NCBI GenBank assembly: GCA_002685965.1
Contig: NYZE01000124.1
Span: 1 to 34,164, forward strand
Source of the DNA: Planctomycetota bacterium
GTDB taxonomy: Bacteria > Planctomycetota > UBA1135 > GCA-002748355
Reading direction: 5' to 3'
DNA length: 34,164 nt
The position numbers and the translations under genes are program-made. Below, in pieces: positions 15,652 to 24,082 of the stretch. The first letter of the stretch is position 1. Every line of letters starts with the position of its first letter. The notes beneath the pieces were generated by a model. That model had not been told where the DNA came from. It worked only from the letters and a program-made list of their open reading frames with translations, and made no database searches.

Positions 15652-17277
15652 ATGCGCGCCTTGCTCATGATGGGGTTGCTGGTCGGAGCACTCGGTGCTC
15701 AGAACACAGCTCAGCTACGTGGAAGGGTCGTTGACGGCGCAGGGAAGGCCGTTCCCCAGGCCAGGGTGCGGATCCTGGCGCAACCTGACCCGATACTCGT
15801 CGCGCTCGAAAGCCGCGGGCTGGATGCGCCTTTCATGATCGAGGTCCGCACCGGTAAGCGCGGGACGTTCCGCGCCGACGTGCCGCAGGACAGCCTGTAT
15901 CGCCTGGAGACTCGGTTCGGCGATCGTGTCAGCCGCGTCCGGCACGCCGTGCGGCCTGGGTCCCTCACTCACCTGTCGCTGATGAGCGGTTGTCGGATCA
16001 TTCTGCGTGAGGCGAAGCGTCACGACTGGGACGGCGGCGCGCAGTGGCACGTGCTCGGCTTCGACCGCGAACGGCACGAAGAGTTCTTCCTCGCCGCGGG
16101 CCGCGCGAGTTCGGACGCCACCGAGTTGCCCAGGCTGGCGCCCGGGCGCTATCGCTTGCGCTTCGTCACTGACGAAGGCCGCTCCTGGGAGCACCGACTG
16201 CACCTCGCGCCGGGTGCTGCAATCGACCTGGTGCCGGCACTCGTACCGCCCAAGGTCTTGGTGCTGTCGCAACGCGCGGTGGTCCGCATGCCGTTCCCGT
16301 TCCACCAAACGCCCCCCGCTGACCGGAGTCAGCCAGCACTCCGAGCGATCAAAGAGGTACGGCTGCCCGCATTCGACCTTTGGCTCCCGCTCGGAATCCA
16401 GGTGGCGAAGACGCCGATGCGGGTCTACCGCATCCAACCCACCAAGCTGAACCCGGGCTCGAGGCTCGAGATCGCTTCCGTGGGACGGTCGATCGAGGTC
16501 GGCAACACCACGCCGTTGCAGGTCGTGTTCACCTGGGCCGAGGCCGGCGTGCGCAGCAGTCACTCTCTCCGCTTGTTGGCCGGGACGTCGATGTTGGAGA
16601 ATATCCCCCAGGTCGACGCACTGGCCCTGTGCCATGACGCGTCTGGACGTTGGCAAGCAATCCGGGTCGCCGCCGACGCTGAGAGCACGACCCTGGCGCC
16701 AGACGCGGTGGGAGTCGCCAAGGTCACCGTGCGCGGCGCCGACGGTCAACCTCTACGTCAAGCCAAGCTGATCGCCTTCCCGGTCGATCTACCGCAAGCA
16801 CGCGGACTTGAGCACCTGTTCCCCACGCTCGTCCGCTATCCGAATCGAGGTGGTCGCGTCGTGATCGACGCTCTACCCCCGGGCGACTGGCAACTCCGCG
16901 TCGAGGCGGCGTGGCATGTGCCGTTCCAGGAACGCGTCACGCTGAAAGCCGGCGAGAACATCGAGCGTGACGTGCAACTGGAGCGTGGTTTTCGTGTGCA
17001 CGGCCGAGTCGTCGGCACGGACGGCGAGCCCGCCGCCGGCGTCCTCGTAACGATCCCCCACCCGCTGGTCGGTGATCGCACCGCGCCCCTCGACGCAATC
17101 ACGCACAGTGACGGGACCTTCATCTTCGGCGGACTCCCCGAAGGCGTGTGGCTCGTCGAAGCCCGCCGCAGACGGGGCACAGGCTCGGAACTGGCGCGCG
17201 CGCAGGCAACCGCGGGGCCAGCCCCGGTCATCTTGAAGCTCGTGGACGAGGACCCGCGCAAGCCTCACAAGTTCTAG
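15652..17277 (+). CDS. Secreted carboxypeptidase-regulatory-like (CarboxypepD_reg) multi-domain protein
   Basis: 541 aa with a short signal peptide (residues 1-16, cleavage probably after LGA). Three beta-sandwich units of the carboxypeptidase regulatory-like type are seen: residues about 22-110 (QLRGRVVDGAGKAVPQARVRI), about 355-440 (AKVTVRGADGQPLRQAKL) and about 448-530 (FRVHGRVVGTDGEPAAGVLV, then SDGTFIFGGLPEGVW). The middle, about 115-350, is not assignable. No catalytic motif is visible. Such proteins are usually exported structural or binding proteins. It lies 47 bases after the ClpP-like gene on the same strand, and a strong hairpin follows it. The substrate or partner is unknown. Confidence 0.75.
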   Translation: MRALLMMGLLVGALGAQNTAQLRGRVVDGAGKAVPQARVRILAQPDPILVALESRGLDAPFMIEVRTGKRGTFRADVPQDSLYRLETRFGDRVSRVRHAVRPGSLTHLSLMSGCRIILREAKRHDWDGGAQWHVLGFDRERHEEFFLAAGRASSDATELPRLAPGRYRLRFVTDEGRSWEHRLHLAPGAAIDLVPALVPPKVLVLSQRAVVRMPFPFHQTPPADRSQPALRAIKEVRLPAFDLWLPLGIQVAKTPMRVYRIQPTKLNPGSRLEIASVGRSIEVGNTTPLQVVFTWAEAGVRSSHSLRLLAGTSMLENIPQVDALALCHDASGRWQAIRVAADAESTTLAPDAVGVAKVTVRGADGQPLRQAKLIAFPVDLPQARGLEHLFPTLVRYPNRGGRVVIDALPPGDWQLRVEAAWHVPFQERVTLKAGENIERDVQLERGFRVHGRVVGTDGEPAAGVLVTIPHPLVGDRTAPLDAITHSDGTFIFGGLPEGVWLVEARRRRGTGSELARAQATAGPAPVILKLVDEDPRKPHKF

Positions 17278-17298
17278 CCGTGGGGTGCAAACGCAAGA

Positions 17299-17321
17299 GG
17301 CCGCGGGCAGTGCCCGCGGCC
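17299..17321. terminator. Strong bidirectional hairpin between convergent genes
   Basis: GGCCGCGGGC at 17299-17308 and GCCCGCGGCC at 17312-17321 form a perfect ten-base-pair stem with a three-base loop. It lies 21 bases after the stop of the plus-strand gene and 27 bases after the stop of the minus-strand DUF1501 gene, so it can serve both. There is no flanking T tract. Confidence 0.75.
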
Positions 17322-17348
17322 CTTCGACGTCCCCGTGTTTGGGAGGAT

Positions 17349-18662
17349 CTAGCCGAACACGTCGTGCAGCGGCCACTGCGCGCCGAGCACCTTGGTGCTG
17401 TCGGCGCCCCAGAGCTTCTCGATCAGCGTCGCATACATGCTGAGGAAGTGGTTCGGGGTGACCTTGTCCAGCATCGTCGTGTATTGGAAGTGGGCGCGGT
17501 TGTAAGGCGTCGAAACCTTGCTCCAGTCCGGGAAGGTCGTCCGCACGCCCGCGTTCTTGATCGTGGCACCCGCAAGGTAAGCGATGCCTGCGAAGCCATG
17601 ATCGCAGCCGAGGTTACCGTTCTCGCCGACACGGCGACCGAACTCCGACTGGACTAAGACGGTGACGTTGCTGTCCTTGGACCAAGCCTTGAGGTCATCA
17701 AGAAAGGCCTTGACGTTGTCGGCGACCGCGCCGAGCAGGTCAGCGTGGTTTCCCAGCGTGTTGTCCGCGGCGTCGACCTCGTTGGCGTGAGTGTCCCAGC
17801 CACCGAGGGACGTCATGTAGATAGGCGTCTGCAGCCCACCGACGATGTAGCGCGCCACGAACTGCAGCCGGTCACGGACATAGCGGTCTTGCGTCGTCGC
17901 GCTCGGGTAGGTCGCCTTGGGCGTGTAGCTGCCGCCAGCCGTCTGCAGGATCAGCGAGTCGCTGGGTGCTTGACCAATGGCATCCGCAAGGAACCTCAGG
18001 TTCGGGATGGCGGTCGGCCGCAGCACCTTGGCGTTGGACTCGAGCAGTGCCAACTCGACATCACCGTCGACGGCACGCGTTGCAGAATCCGTCGAGAACG
18101 CGAAGGTCGACAGACTGTTCGGCTGGAGCACGGGAACCGGATGACCGATGAAGTGACGGTTGAGGCGGTTCTCGATGTTGAGCGCCTCGATCTGAGCTGC
18201 ACCGGTGTAGACCTTCGACAGCACTTCGCCAAGCCAACCAGCGCGAACGTTGCGCGCCGTTTCGTCACCCTCGGCCATGATGTCCATGGACCGGAAGTGC
18301 GACAGGTTGGGCACCTTGTAGCCATAGCCCGGGAACAGGGCCAGCCGGCCCTGGTCGTACAGCGTCTTGAACGCCGCCAAGCGCGGGTGCAGGTAGTGGG
18401 GATCCGTCGTGTTGAGCTGGATCATCTTGGCCTTCGGTAGCGCCAACTGCGGGCGCGCGGCCTGGTAGACGGACTCGTCTGGATTGACCAGATTGTTGAT
18501 CCAGTCGTTGCCGCCGTTGAGCTGGAGGATGACCAGCTTCTGGTCCCAGCCGGCATTGGCCGCGGACAGCCAGTGCGGGGCGAGATCTCCCAGCAACGGG
18601 AGGGACAGGCCGGCACCAACGCCGCCAGCGATGAAGTCTCGTCGACTTGGTCTTAGCGTCAT
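17349..18662 (-). CDS. DUF1501 family protein with Tat signal
   Basis: 437 aa, ATG 18662 with AGGAG seven bases upstream. The N-terminus has a twin-arginine signal (SRRDFIAGG, followed by a hydrophobic stretch to about residue 35), so it is exported folded. The DUF1501 domain covers nearly all the rest. It has the family's LVILQLNGGNDWIN near residue 45, HPRLAAFKTLYDQGRLALFPG near 93-113, and a late SEFGRRVGENGNLGCDHG motif typical of the sulfatase/alkaline-phosphatase-like fold. The function of the family is unproven. It is nearly always encoded with a DUF1800 protein, as here: the DUF1800 gene ends 10 bases upstream. The DGFG-like HG motif is compatible with metal binding. Confidence 0.93.
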   Translation of the reverse strand: MTLRPSRRDFIAGGVGAGLSLPLLGDLAPHWLSAANAGWDQKLVILQLNGGNDWINNLVNPDESVYQAARPQLALPKAKMIQLNTTDPHYLHPRLAAFKTLYDQGRLALFPGYGYKVPNLSHFRSMDIMAEGDETARNVRAGWLGEVLSKVYTGAAQIEALNIENRLNRHFIGHPVPVLQPNSLSTFAFSTDSATRAVDGDVELALLESNAKVLRPTAIPNLRFLADAIGQAPSDSLILQTAGGSYTPKATYPSATTQDRYVRDRLQFVARYIVGGLQTPIYMTSLGGWDTHANEVDAADNTLGNHADLLGAVADNVKAFLDDLKAWSKDSNVTVLVQSEFGRRVGENGNLGCDHGFAGIAYLAGATIKNAGVRTTFPDWSKVSTPYNRAHFQYTTMLDKVTPNHFLSMYATLIEKLWGADSTKVLGAQWPLHDVFG

Positions 18663-18672
18663 CGTGCCACTC

Positions 18673-20196
18673 CTAGTTGATGTGGGCTTCCGGGAGCCCC
18701 TGGATCAAGTGAATCAGGTTTGAGACCTTCTGGTTCAACTCCCGCGCCGGCTGAGTGGCGTAGGACCAGGTGCGTGTGCCGGTGTTGGTCTTGGTCATGT
18801 AAGCGACCAGGTCGTCCCGCACCTTCTTGGGCACACTACTGTCGGTCAACAGCTCGAGGTAGTAGTCGACGATCGCATCCGGCGTCGCCGTGTCGAGATT
18901 CTTGCGCTTGATCTCGCGCTCCGGGTTCATCGTCGAGAGCAGGGGGCCGCGCGGTGAGTTCCTCGGCCAGTCACGCTGCTGGATGAATTGCGTCGCGTAG
19001 TTGATGCGGTTGAACACATTCTGCGAGTTGATCCACGCCGTGCCGTCGGGCATGCCCTCCGGGCCCGGGTAGTTCAGCAGCGGCAAGCCCATGCCGAGGA
19101 ACCGGTTGGCCGTGCGGATGTAGCTGATATTCGTCGTGTAGGTGTTGCGCATCATGCCCACGACGTACTCGGCCGGGTTCTTGACCAGCGTGCGCATCGC
19201 AGCAGTCGAGTAGAACGCCTTCGAGCGGAAGATCGTCTCCATCAGCGCGCGGATATCGTAGTTGTCCTTGCGCCAGCGGGCGGCGAGCTTGTCGACGAGC
19301 GCTTGGCTCGGGTTCTCGTAGACGAAGTACTCCCAGATCTTGGTGACCATGTAAGTCGCGGTCGACGGGTGGGCGAGGATCGCGTCGACGACGCCAACCA
19401 TGTCCCGCACGATCGCGTTGACCCCGGAACCGTTGTTCAGCGTCTTGCCGAGCACGGTCTTGCTGCCGTTGTCGTGGCTGCGCGCGTTGTAGAACTGGTA
19501 GTCGAGGATGTTCGTGATCCCCGTCAGTGCGCGCGCCGCTTCCTGGATGTCCGTCTCGGTGTAGCCACCGCCGACGCCCATCGAGTAGAGCTCTTGGATC
19601 TCACGCGCGTAGTTCTCGTTCGGCTTGAGGCTCGTCGAGATCCGGTTGTCGAGGAAGTAGAGCATCCCGGGGTCGATCGTGACCGCCAGCAGCAAGAACT
19701 TGAACGGCGAGAGCGACAGGCGACGCAACCAGTTGACGTGGCGCGCCAAGAGCTCCGGGTAGCGGACCGTGCCGACGCCGATCGAGAAGTGATCGTGCCA
19801 GAACATCGCCATCTTCTCTTGTAGCTGCCACGGGCTGTTGTTCATCAGCCACAGCCACGTCGCCACCTGGTGCCCGTAGTTCGAAAGGTTGACAACCTCA
19901 CCGTTCGGCAGCAGGTAGGTTCCCCGCTCGGGGATCGTGTGGTGCGGCACCAGCAGGAAGATGTCGATCGCGAGCTTGTGCCCGACGGTCGTGAGGGTCT
20001 CGGCTTCCTCAGGCCTGAGGCCAAACCCGGCTCGTCGACCGAGATGACGGACCTTCTTCATGTCCCAGGGGTCGGACGCGGACGGCTGCCAGGGAGTCAG
20101 GTCCTCGCTCGCCATCGGTGTCTGGTTGCCACCTTTGGGCAGCGGAACCTTTTTGTTGTGACGTGAGAAGGTCACGCCGCCTGCCTGAATCGCCAT
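18673..20196 (-). CDS. DUF1800 family protein
   Basis: 507 aa from ATG 20196, chosen because TGGAGG lies seven bases upstream. A further in-frame start at 20325 would add 43 residues of non-family sequence. Typical DUF1800 features are seen: HLGRRAGFGLRPEEAETL near residue 50, KMAMFWHDHFSIG (about 125-138), NYAREIQELYSMGVGGGYTE (about 195-215) with the conserved ARE-LE pattern, and the YMVTKIWEYFVYENPS region near 290. No signal peptide is obvious. In the family most members are exported with DUF1501 partners, and their activity is unknown. It is the first gene of a two-gene operon with the DUF1501 gene. Confidence 0.92.
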   Translation of the reverse strand: MAIQAGGVTFSRHNKKVPLPKGGNQTPMASEDLTPWQPSASDPWDMKKVRHLGRRAGFGLRPEEAETLTTVGHKLAIDIFLLVPHHTIPERGTYLLPNGEVVNLSNYGHQVATWLWLMNNSPWQLQEKMAMFWHDHFSIGVGTVRYPELLARHVNWLRRLSLSPFKFLLLAVTIDPGMLYFLDNRISTSLKPNENYAREIQELYSMGVGGGYTETDIQEAARALTGITNILDYQFYNARSHDNGSKTVLGKTLNNGSGVNAIVRDMVGVVDAILAHPSTATYMVTKIWEYFVYENPSQALVDKLAARWRKDNYDIRALMETIFRSKAFYSTAAMRTLVKNPAEYVVGMMRNTYTTNISYIRTANRFLGMGLPLLNYPGPEGMPDGTAWINSQNVFNRINYATQFIQQRDWPRNSPRGPLLSTMNPEREIKRKNLDTATPDAIVDYYLELLTDSSVPKKVRDDLVAYMTKTNTGTRTWSYATQPARELNQKVSNLIHLIQGLPEAHIN

Positions 20197-20525
20197 CAGA
20201 TAGCCTCCAGTAACGATGCTCTTGGGTGGGACGGTGACGGGCGGGCGCTGGCGGGATGCCAGCGGTGAACCGCTCCGTCGTTCGCAAGGAAAGCGCGCCT
20301 CAGTACGGGTTGACTCAGAAGCCATCGAGAAACGTAGCGAGGGTCCATAGATTCAATGGTAGCTCTCTCCCGACGCTTTAACGCGAGGAGCCGCACGCTT
20401 CTTGTAACACCGGGGTGACAGCATGATGCAGCCGAAACATCGCCCTTACGGACGTTACGGGCCGGCCTCGGCACACTTGTCCGTGAGCCTGCGGCGTGCC
20501 CGGCATGGTGGTGCCACCGACTAGA
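20197..20525. promoter_or_regulatory. Spacer upstream of the DUF1800-DUF1501 operon
   Basis: These 329 bases lie between the stop of the thioredoxin-like gene and the DUF1800 start. They must carry the operon promoter on the minus strand, but no convincing promoter boxes are visible. A small inverted repeat, GGTGG/CCACC around 20507-20518, lies just after the thioredoxin-like stop and may end that transcript. A 92-codon minus-strand frame whose stop overlaps the DUF1800 ATG is present but has no family-like features. Confidence 0.35.
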
Positions 20526-21281
20526 CTAGTAGAGCTCGATCGCCAGGCGCTTTCGCAGAGCGTCGACGAACTCCGTTTGGTCGGCGTGCAGCTGCATCAA
20601 TGCGACGGAGGCCCGCCGGGCCAGCTCTTCGTGCCAGCCTCGGTCCGCACGCACCGAGGCAAGCAGAGTTTCCATCGCGCCACGCTCGTTGCCAGCCACC
20701 CACAGCTGACGCGCCTCTCGGGCCAGTGCCACGGCCTCGCCGTCGCCCGGCGGCTCGCCCTCAAACCACTCCCAGGCCTCCAGCAGCCGCACCGCGCTGC
20801 CATGGTTGTCGTCTTCCTCCTCGATGGCCTCGAGTGACTCGCGAATCTCGTCGATCGCTGCCAGCTCCCGCCCACGAATCCTCTCGCTCGCCGTGTCCAA
20901 CGTCGTGAGCGGCACTGGCTCGTCCTTCGGAGCAGCGGGCAGCTCAATCCCGATGCGGCCCAGGAAGGCCTTGACCTTGGCCTCGTCCAGCGCACCGGCA
21001 ACGACATCGACCGGCTGCCCAGCGACGAAGGCGACGACGAACGGGATGCTCTGCACCTGGAACATGGCCGCCAGACGGAGCTCCTGTTCGGTATCGACCC
21101 TGGCCACCCGGAAGGCGCCATTCGACTCGGTCGCGAGCCGCTCGAGCAGCGGGCCCAGCGTGCGGCACGGCTCGCACCCGGACGCCCAGAAGTCGACGAG
21201 GATCGGGGTCTCTCGACTGGCCTCCACGACCTCGACGGGGAACGAGGCTTCGGTAACGTCAAAGACGGGCAGCAAGGTCAT
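20526..21281 (-). CDS. CnoX/YbbN-like thioredoxin fold protein with helical TPR tail
   Basis: 251 aa from ATG 21281; a TTG at 21299 would add six residues. Residues 1-110 are a thioredoxin domain with active site WASGCEPCR (C36-E-P-C39) and a cis-proline loop QSIPFVV. From about 130 to the end the protein is helical, with TPR-like repeats (REARQLWVAGNERGAMETLL, then LMQLHADQTEFVDALRKRL), the layout of E. coli CnoX. CnoX is a chaperone-redox protein that protects and transfers clients. Here the CxxC motif is intact, unlike E. coli CnoX, so reductase activity is possible. It stands alone between two transcripts, downstream of the response regulator and separated from it by a hairpin. Confidence 0.85.
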   Translation of the reverse strand: MTLLPVFDVTEASFPVEVVEASRETPILVDFWASGCEPCRTLGPLLERLATESNGAFRVARVDTEQELRLAAMFQVQSIPFVVAFVAGQPVDVVAGALDEAKVKAFLGRIGIELPAAPKDEPVPLTTLDTASERIRGRELAAIDEIRESLEAIEEEDDNHGSAVRLLEAWEWFEGEPPGDGEAVALAREARQLWVAGNERGAMETLLASVRADRGWHEELARRASVALMQLHADQTEFVDALRKRLAIELY

Positions 21282-21333
21282 GCCCCTGATCGTAGGCAAG
21301 GGGAAGAACAGATTCGACGGGGCATACCCGATA

Positions 21334-21375
21334 GAGCAAGCCGGCAGAGCCGGCTCCGTGCCCTGGCGGGCACTC
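21334..21375 (-). terminator. Hairpin after the response regulator; copy D of an intergenic repeat
   Basis: GTGCCC at 21358-21363 pairs perfectly with GGGCAC at 21368-21373 across four bases. GCCGGC pairs with GCCGGC at about 21340-21354, and an outer AGCAAG/CTTGCT pair encloses both. It lies 15 bases after the stop of the response regulator gene. The minus-strand sequence begins GAGTGCCCGCCAGGGCA, almost identical to the plus-strand start of the block at 12965-13000, and ends with a matching CGGCTTGC. Confidence 0.6.
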
Positions 21376-21389
21376 GCTTGCTGTGCGCC

Positions 21390-21758
21390 CTAGGCCACGA
21401 CTGCCTTCGCCATCTCCAGGATCCTCGACGGGCTGAACGGCTTCGTCAGGTAGTCGTTCGCGCCGGCATCCATGCCCATGGCCTTGTCCGCATCTTGGCC
21501 CTTCGCGGTCAACAACACGAGATACACGTCATCGAGGCCCGAGTCCGCACGCACTTCGCGCACGACGTCGTAGCCGTTCATCTTCGGCATCATGACGTCG
21601 AGGAACACGAGCACCGGCTTGTGAGCTCGAATCAACTCCAGCGCTTCCTCGCCGTTGCGGGCTTCCAGCACGTCCATGTCGCCCTTGCGCAGCACGAACG
21701 ACAGCGATCGGAGAATGAACGGTTCGTCGTCCACAACCAGGATCTTCTGCGTTGTCAC
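21390..21758 (-). CDS. Single-domain response regulator (CheY-like receiver)
   Basis: 122 aa, GTG start at 21758 with AGGAG seven bases upstream. It is a complete receiver domain and nothing else: acidic pair D10/D11, phosphoacceptor D54 in FLDVMMPKMNG, switch T84 in LLTAK, and K106 in LTKPF. Role: accepts phosphate from a histidine kinase not encoded in the window and passes the signal by protein contact. Its start codon overlaps the stop of the SpoIIE-type phosphatase by four bases. In many bacteria the receiver is fused to this phosphatase type, so the pair looks like a split version of one signalling protein. Confidence 0.95.
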   Translation of the reverse strand: MTTQKILVVDDEPFILRSLSFVLRKGDMDVLEARNGEEALELIRAHKPVLVFLDVMMPKMNGYDVVREVRADSGLDDVYLVLLTAKGQDADKAMGMDAGANDYLTKPFSPSRILEMAKAVVA

Positions 21759-23422
21759 GTTGTCACTCCTGCTGCCTCGACTTGCATTGTCTTGACCACT
21801 ACTGCGGTGACGTCGTCCTCACCGGGGCCCGCCGAGTGCAAATCCACCGCCGAGAAGATCCCTGCCAGGATCTCGTCCGCCTTCGATGAAGCGAGCCGGT
21901 TAACCACGTCGGCGAGACCCTCTTCGTCGAGCATCTCGCCCTGCTGGTTGGTCGCTTCGGTCACGCCATCTGTGTACATCACGATCAAATCACCGGGCTC
22001 GAGGAGCAGCTTCCGCTCGACATATTCCACATCGGGCAGGAAGCCGACCATGGGGCCCCCACCGCCGAGCCACTCGACCTCGCCCGACGCCCTCAACAGC
22101 AACGGAGGGTTGTGCCCGGCGTTCGTGTAGCGCACGACCGTGCCCGCTTCGCTCTGTTCGACGACGGTCAGCAGGAAACAGGTGATGAAGAGCTCGTTGC
22201 GGGTCAGGTCCGCAAACAGCCCGCTCGCCAGCTCGCCGAGGATCCGGCTCGGCATGGACTCGCGCCGCGCGATGCCGCGCAGGTGCGAGCGCGCCATCAC
22301 CATGGCCATGGCCGATGCCATGTTGTGCCCCGATACGTCGGCGATGATCAGCTGGTGGCGGCCATCGTCCGACTCGAGGTAGTCGAAGTAGTCGCCGCCC
22401 ACCTGGTTGGCGGGGCGATTGCGGCCAGCGAGATCGAGGCCGACCCAGGACGGTGCCTTCTCCGGCACGAGGGTCTCCTGGATCTGGCGCGCGAGCTGCA
22501 GCTCCTTCTCGGCCGCCGCACGGAGCCGCGTGCCGAGGATCAGCCCAATCAAAACACTGACCGACTGCGTCAGTTCCGCCTCGGGGTTGCCGATCGGCGC
22601 GCCCTTGCCACCATCGGCCTCGTTGCGGTCGAGCAGGACCAGGCAACCGAGCACAACACGGTCGGCCTCGCTGCCAAAGCAGATCGGCACCACCAGCAAC
22701 CAGTCGAGCGCTTCGGCCTCCAGCGTACCTGGCGCGATGTCGAGCTGGTCTGCGGCCCCATAGCAGACCTTGCCATCCGCCATCGCTTGCGCGATCGGAC
22801 CGCTCACACCGTTGTCGTCGAGTGGAATCTGGGCCGTCCAGAAGGTCTTGCCCTCGTCGCCCATCAGGTGCGCTTTTGCCGCGCCGAGTCCGTCCTGGGG
22901 CAAGACGACCGCACCCAGACGCACGCCGAGCGCCAGGAGCAGGGCCTCGAGACACAACCGGCTCATCTCTTCAGCGCTCTGGCAGGCGGGCAGACGATCG
23001 GCGAGGTCATGCACGGCGCGGATCTGCTCGAAGCAGGAAAGCAAGTGCTCGGTCGTGTCCTCGCCCTCGTAGTCGCGCATGCCCTCGCGCTCGACGATCG
23101 CGCCAATCAAGGCCGCGAACGATTCGAGTGCCGCGGCGTCATCACCGGCGTCCCCGGTTGCGATCACCCATACGCGCAAGTTCGCTGGCAGTTCGACGAG
23201 ACGCGCGACCGACACCCGGTTCTCCGGCAAACCGATGACCTCGAGCTGGTCACGGTAGAGCGCGTATTCGAGCGCCCCGTCCAGGTGCGCGGCACCGCCA
23301 GAAGCGAGCAGTTGGCCCTCGCCATCAGCGATCCAGAAGGCGTGGCTCGCGCCAACACCGACGGTGTGCGTGGCGACCTGGGCCAGGCTACTGGCCAAGT
23401 CGCGTGTCCCAACCCCAAGCAC
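21755..23422 (-). CDS. PP2C/SpoIIE-type serine phosphatase with GAF-like sensor region (RsbU-like)
   Basis: 555 aa from GTG 23422, which lies 5 bases after the kinase stop. Residues about 20-130 form an N-terminal sensor-like region. Residues about 140-300 look like a GAF domain ending in a helix. The linker QLARQIQETLVPE (309-321) is the standard lead into SpoIIE domains. Phosphatase metal sites are present: D344 in GGDYFDY, D362 in IADVSGHN, D485 in MYTDGVTEA, and E535/D536/D537 in GEDDVTAVV. Family role: removes phosphate from an anti-sigma antagonist (STAS protein), the opposite of the RsbW-type kinase encoded just upstream. No STAS protein or sigma factor lies nearby. Confidence 0.92.
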   Translation of the reverse strand: MLGVGTRDLASSLAQVATHTVGVGASHAFWIADGEGQLLASGGAAHLDGALEYALYRDQLEVIGLPENRVSVARLVELPANLRVWVIATGDAGDDAAALESFAALIGAIVEREGMRDYEGEDTTEHLLSCFEQIRAVHDLADRLPACQSAEEMSRLCLEALLLALGVRLGAVVLPQDGLGAAKAHLMGDEGKTFWTAQIPLDDNGVSGPIAQAMADGKVCYGAADQLDIAPGTLEAEALDWLLVVPICFGSEADRVVLGCLVLLDRNEADGGKGAPIGNPEAELTQSVSVLIGLILGTRLRAAAEKELQLARQIQETLVPEKAPSWVGLDLAGRNRPANQVGGDYFDYLESDDGRHQLIIADVSGHNMASAMAMVMARSHLRGIARRESMPSRILGELASGLFADLTRNELFITCFLLTVVEQSEAGTVVRYTNAGHNPPLLLRASGEVEWLGGGGPMVGFLPDVEYVERKLLLEPGDLIVMYTDGVTEATNQQGEMLDEEGLADVVNRLASSKADEILAGIFSAVDLHSAGPGEDDVTAVVVKTMQVEAAGVTT

Positions 23423-23427
23423 CGGGC

Positions 23428-23880
23428 TCAGACCCCGTCGAGAACTGGTGCCAGACTCTTCGCCAGCGTCAGGACGTTCTTGCCATCCTCACGGGCATAC
23501 TCCATGTGGTCGAGCACCGCCCGAATGATGTGGATGCCATAACCGCCCTCGGGAATGCGCGTCGCATCCTCGGTATCGGGCGCTCCTAGGACCTCGGTCG
23601 GGTCGAATGGTGCGGCCTCATCGCTGATCTGCACACGAAGTGCTTCCCCGTCCCAGCTGAGCAGCACCTCGATGAAAGCCCGCGATCCGGGCGCCGGGCC
23701 CCCGTAGCCGTGGCGCAGGACGTTGGAGACCGCTTCCTGCAACGCCAGCAACACGTTGTAACGCGTCTGGACAGGGTCTTCGTAGAACGGGACGAGTTCC
23801 AACAACGCCTCGGCAGCCTGCCAGGTGATTCGAAGGTGGTCGACGTTGCCCGTCAGCTTGAGGTGGACTTCGGCAGTCAT
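23428..23880 (-). CDS. RsbW-like anti-sigma serine kinase (GHKL ATPase domain)
   Basis: 150 aa from ATG 23880, chosen for GGAGG seven bases upstream; a longer frame to 23973 has no family match. The single HATPase domain has the N box with E49 and N53 in LQEAVSNVLRHGYGG, the G1 box SDEAAPFDP (D87), and the G2 box GGYGIHII at 112-119. Members phosphorylate a STAS-domain antagonist and bind a sigma factor. It is first in a three-gene unit with the phosphatase and the response regulator. The opposing kinase and phosphatase indicate partner switching, but the switched target is encoded elsewhere. Confidence 0.92.
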   Translation of the reverse strand: MTAEVHLKLTGNVDHLRITWQAAEALLELVPFYEDPVQTRYNVLLALQEAVSNVLRHGYGGPAPGSRAFIEVLLSWDGEALRVQISDEAAPFDPTEVLGAPDTEDATRIPEGGYGIHIIRAVLDHMEYAREDGKNVLTLAKSLAPVLDGV

Positions 23881-24082
23881 GAGAAGGCCTCCACGGTGAT
23901 TCCGGCGCTTGCACACCGCACGCGTCGGTAATCTATCGGCGTCGAGCGGTGACTGACTGAAGGGGCGAGGCATGGTGCCCGTTCGCCCCGGGGAGATCGA
24001 AAGAACGCCCCCTTGGACGTGCTGCCGTGCTCCACCTGACTGCTACACTCCGCAGGCGCGCTGGCGGGCGTACGGAGGGAAC
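23881..24082. promoter_or_regulatory. Divergent promoter region between signalling operon and amidase gene
   Basis: This 202-base spacer separates two divergently read units and must contain both promoters. The least GC-rich part is TAATCTAT around 23931-23938, a possible -10 area in either direction, but no well-spaced -35 partner is convincing. GGAGG motifs at each border are the ribosome sites of the two flanking genes. Confidence 0.35.

Noticed and set aside
17966-18440. Plus-strand frames opposite the DUF1501 gene
   Set aside because: Antisense shadows with no family features.
20196-20474. 92-codon minus-strand frame overlapping the DUF1800 start (TGATG)
   Set aside because: The overlap hints at a leader gene, but the product is basic and unstructured, and no ribosome site precedes it. 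The good ribosome site inside its end belongs to the DUF1800 gene.
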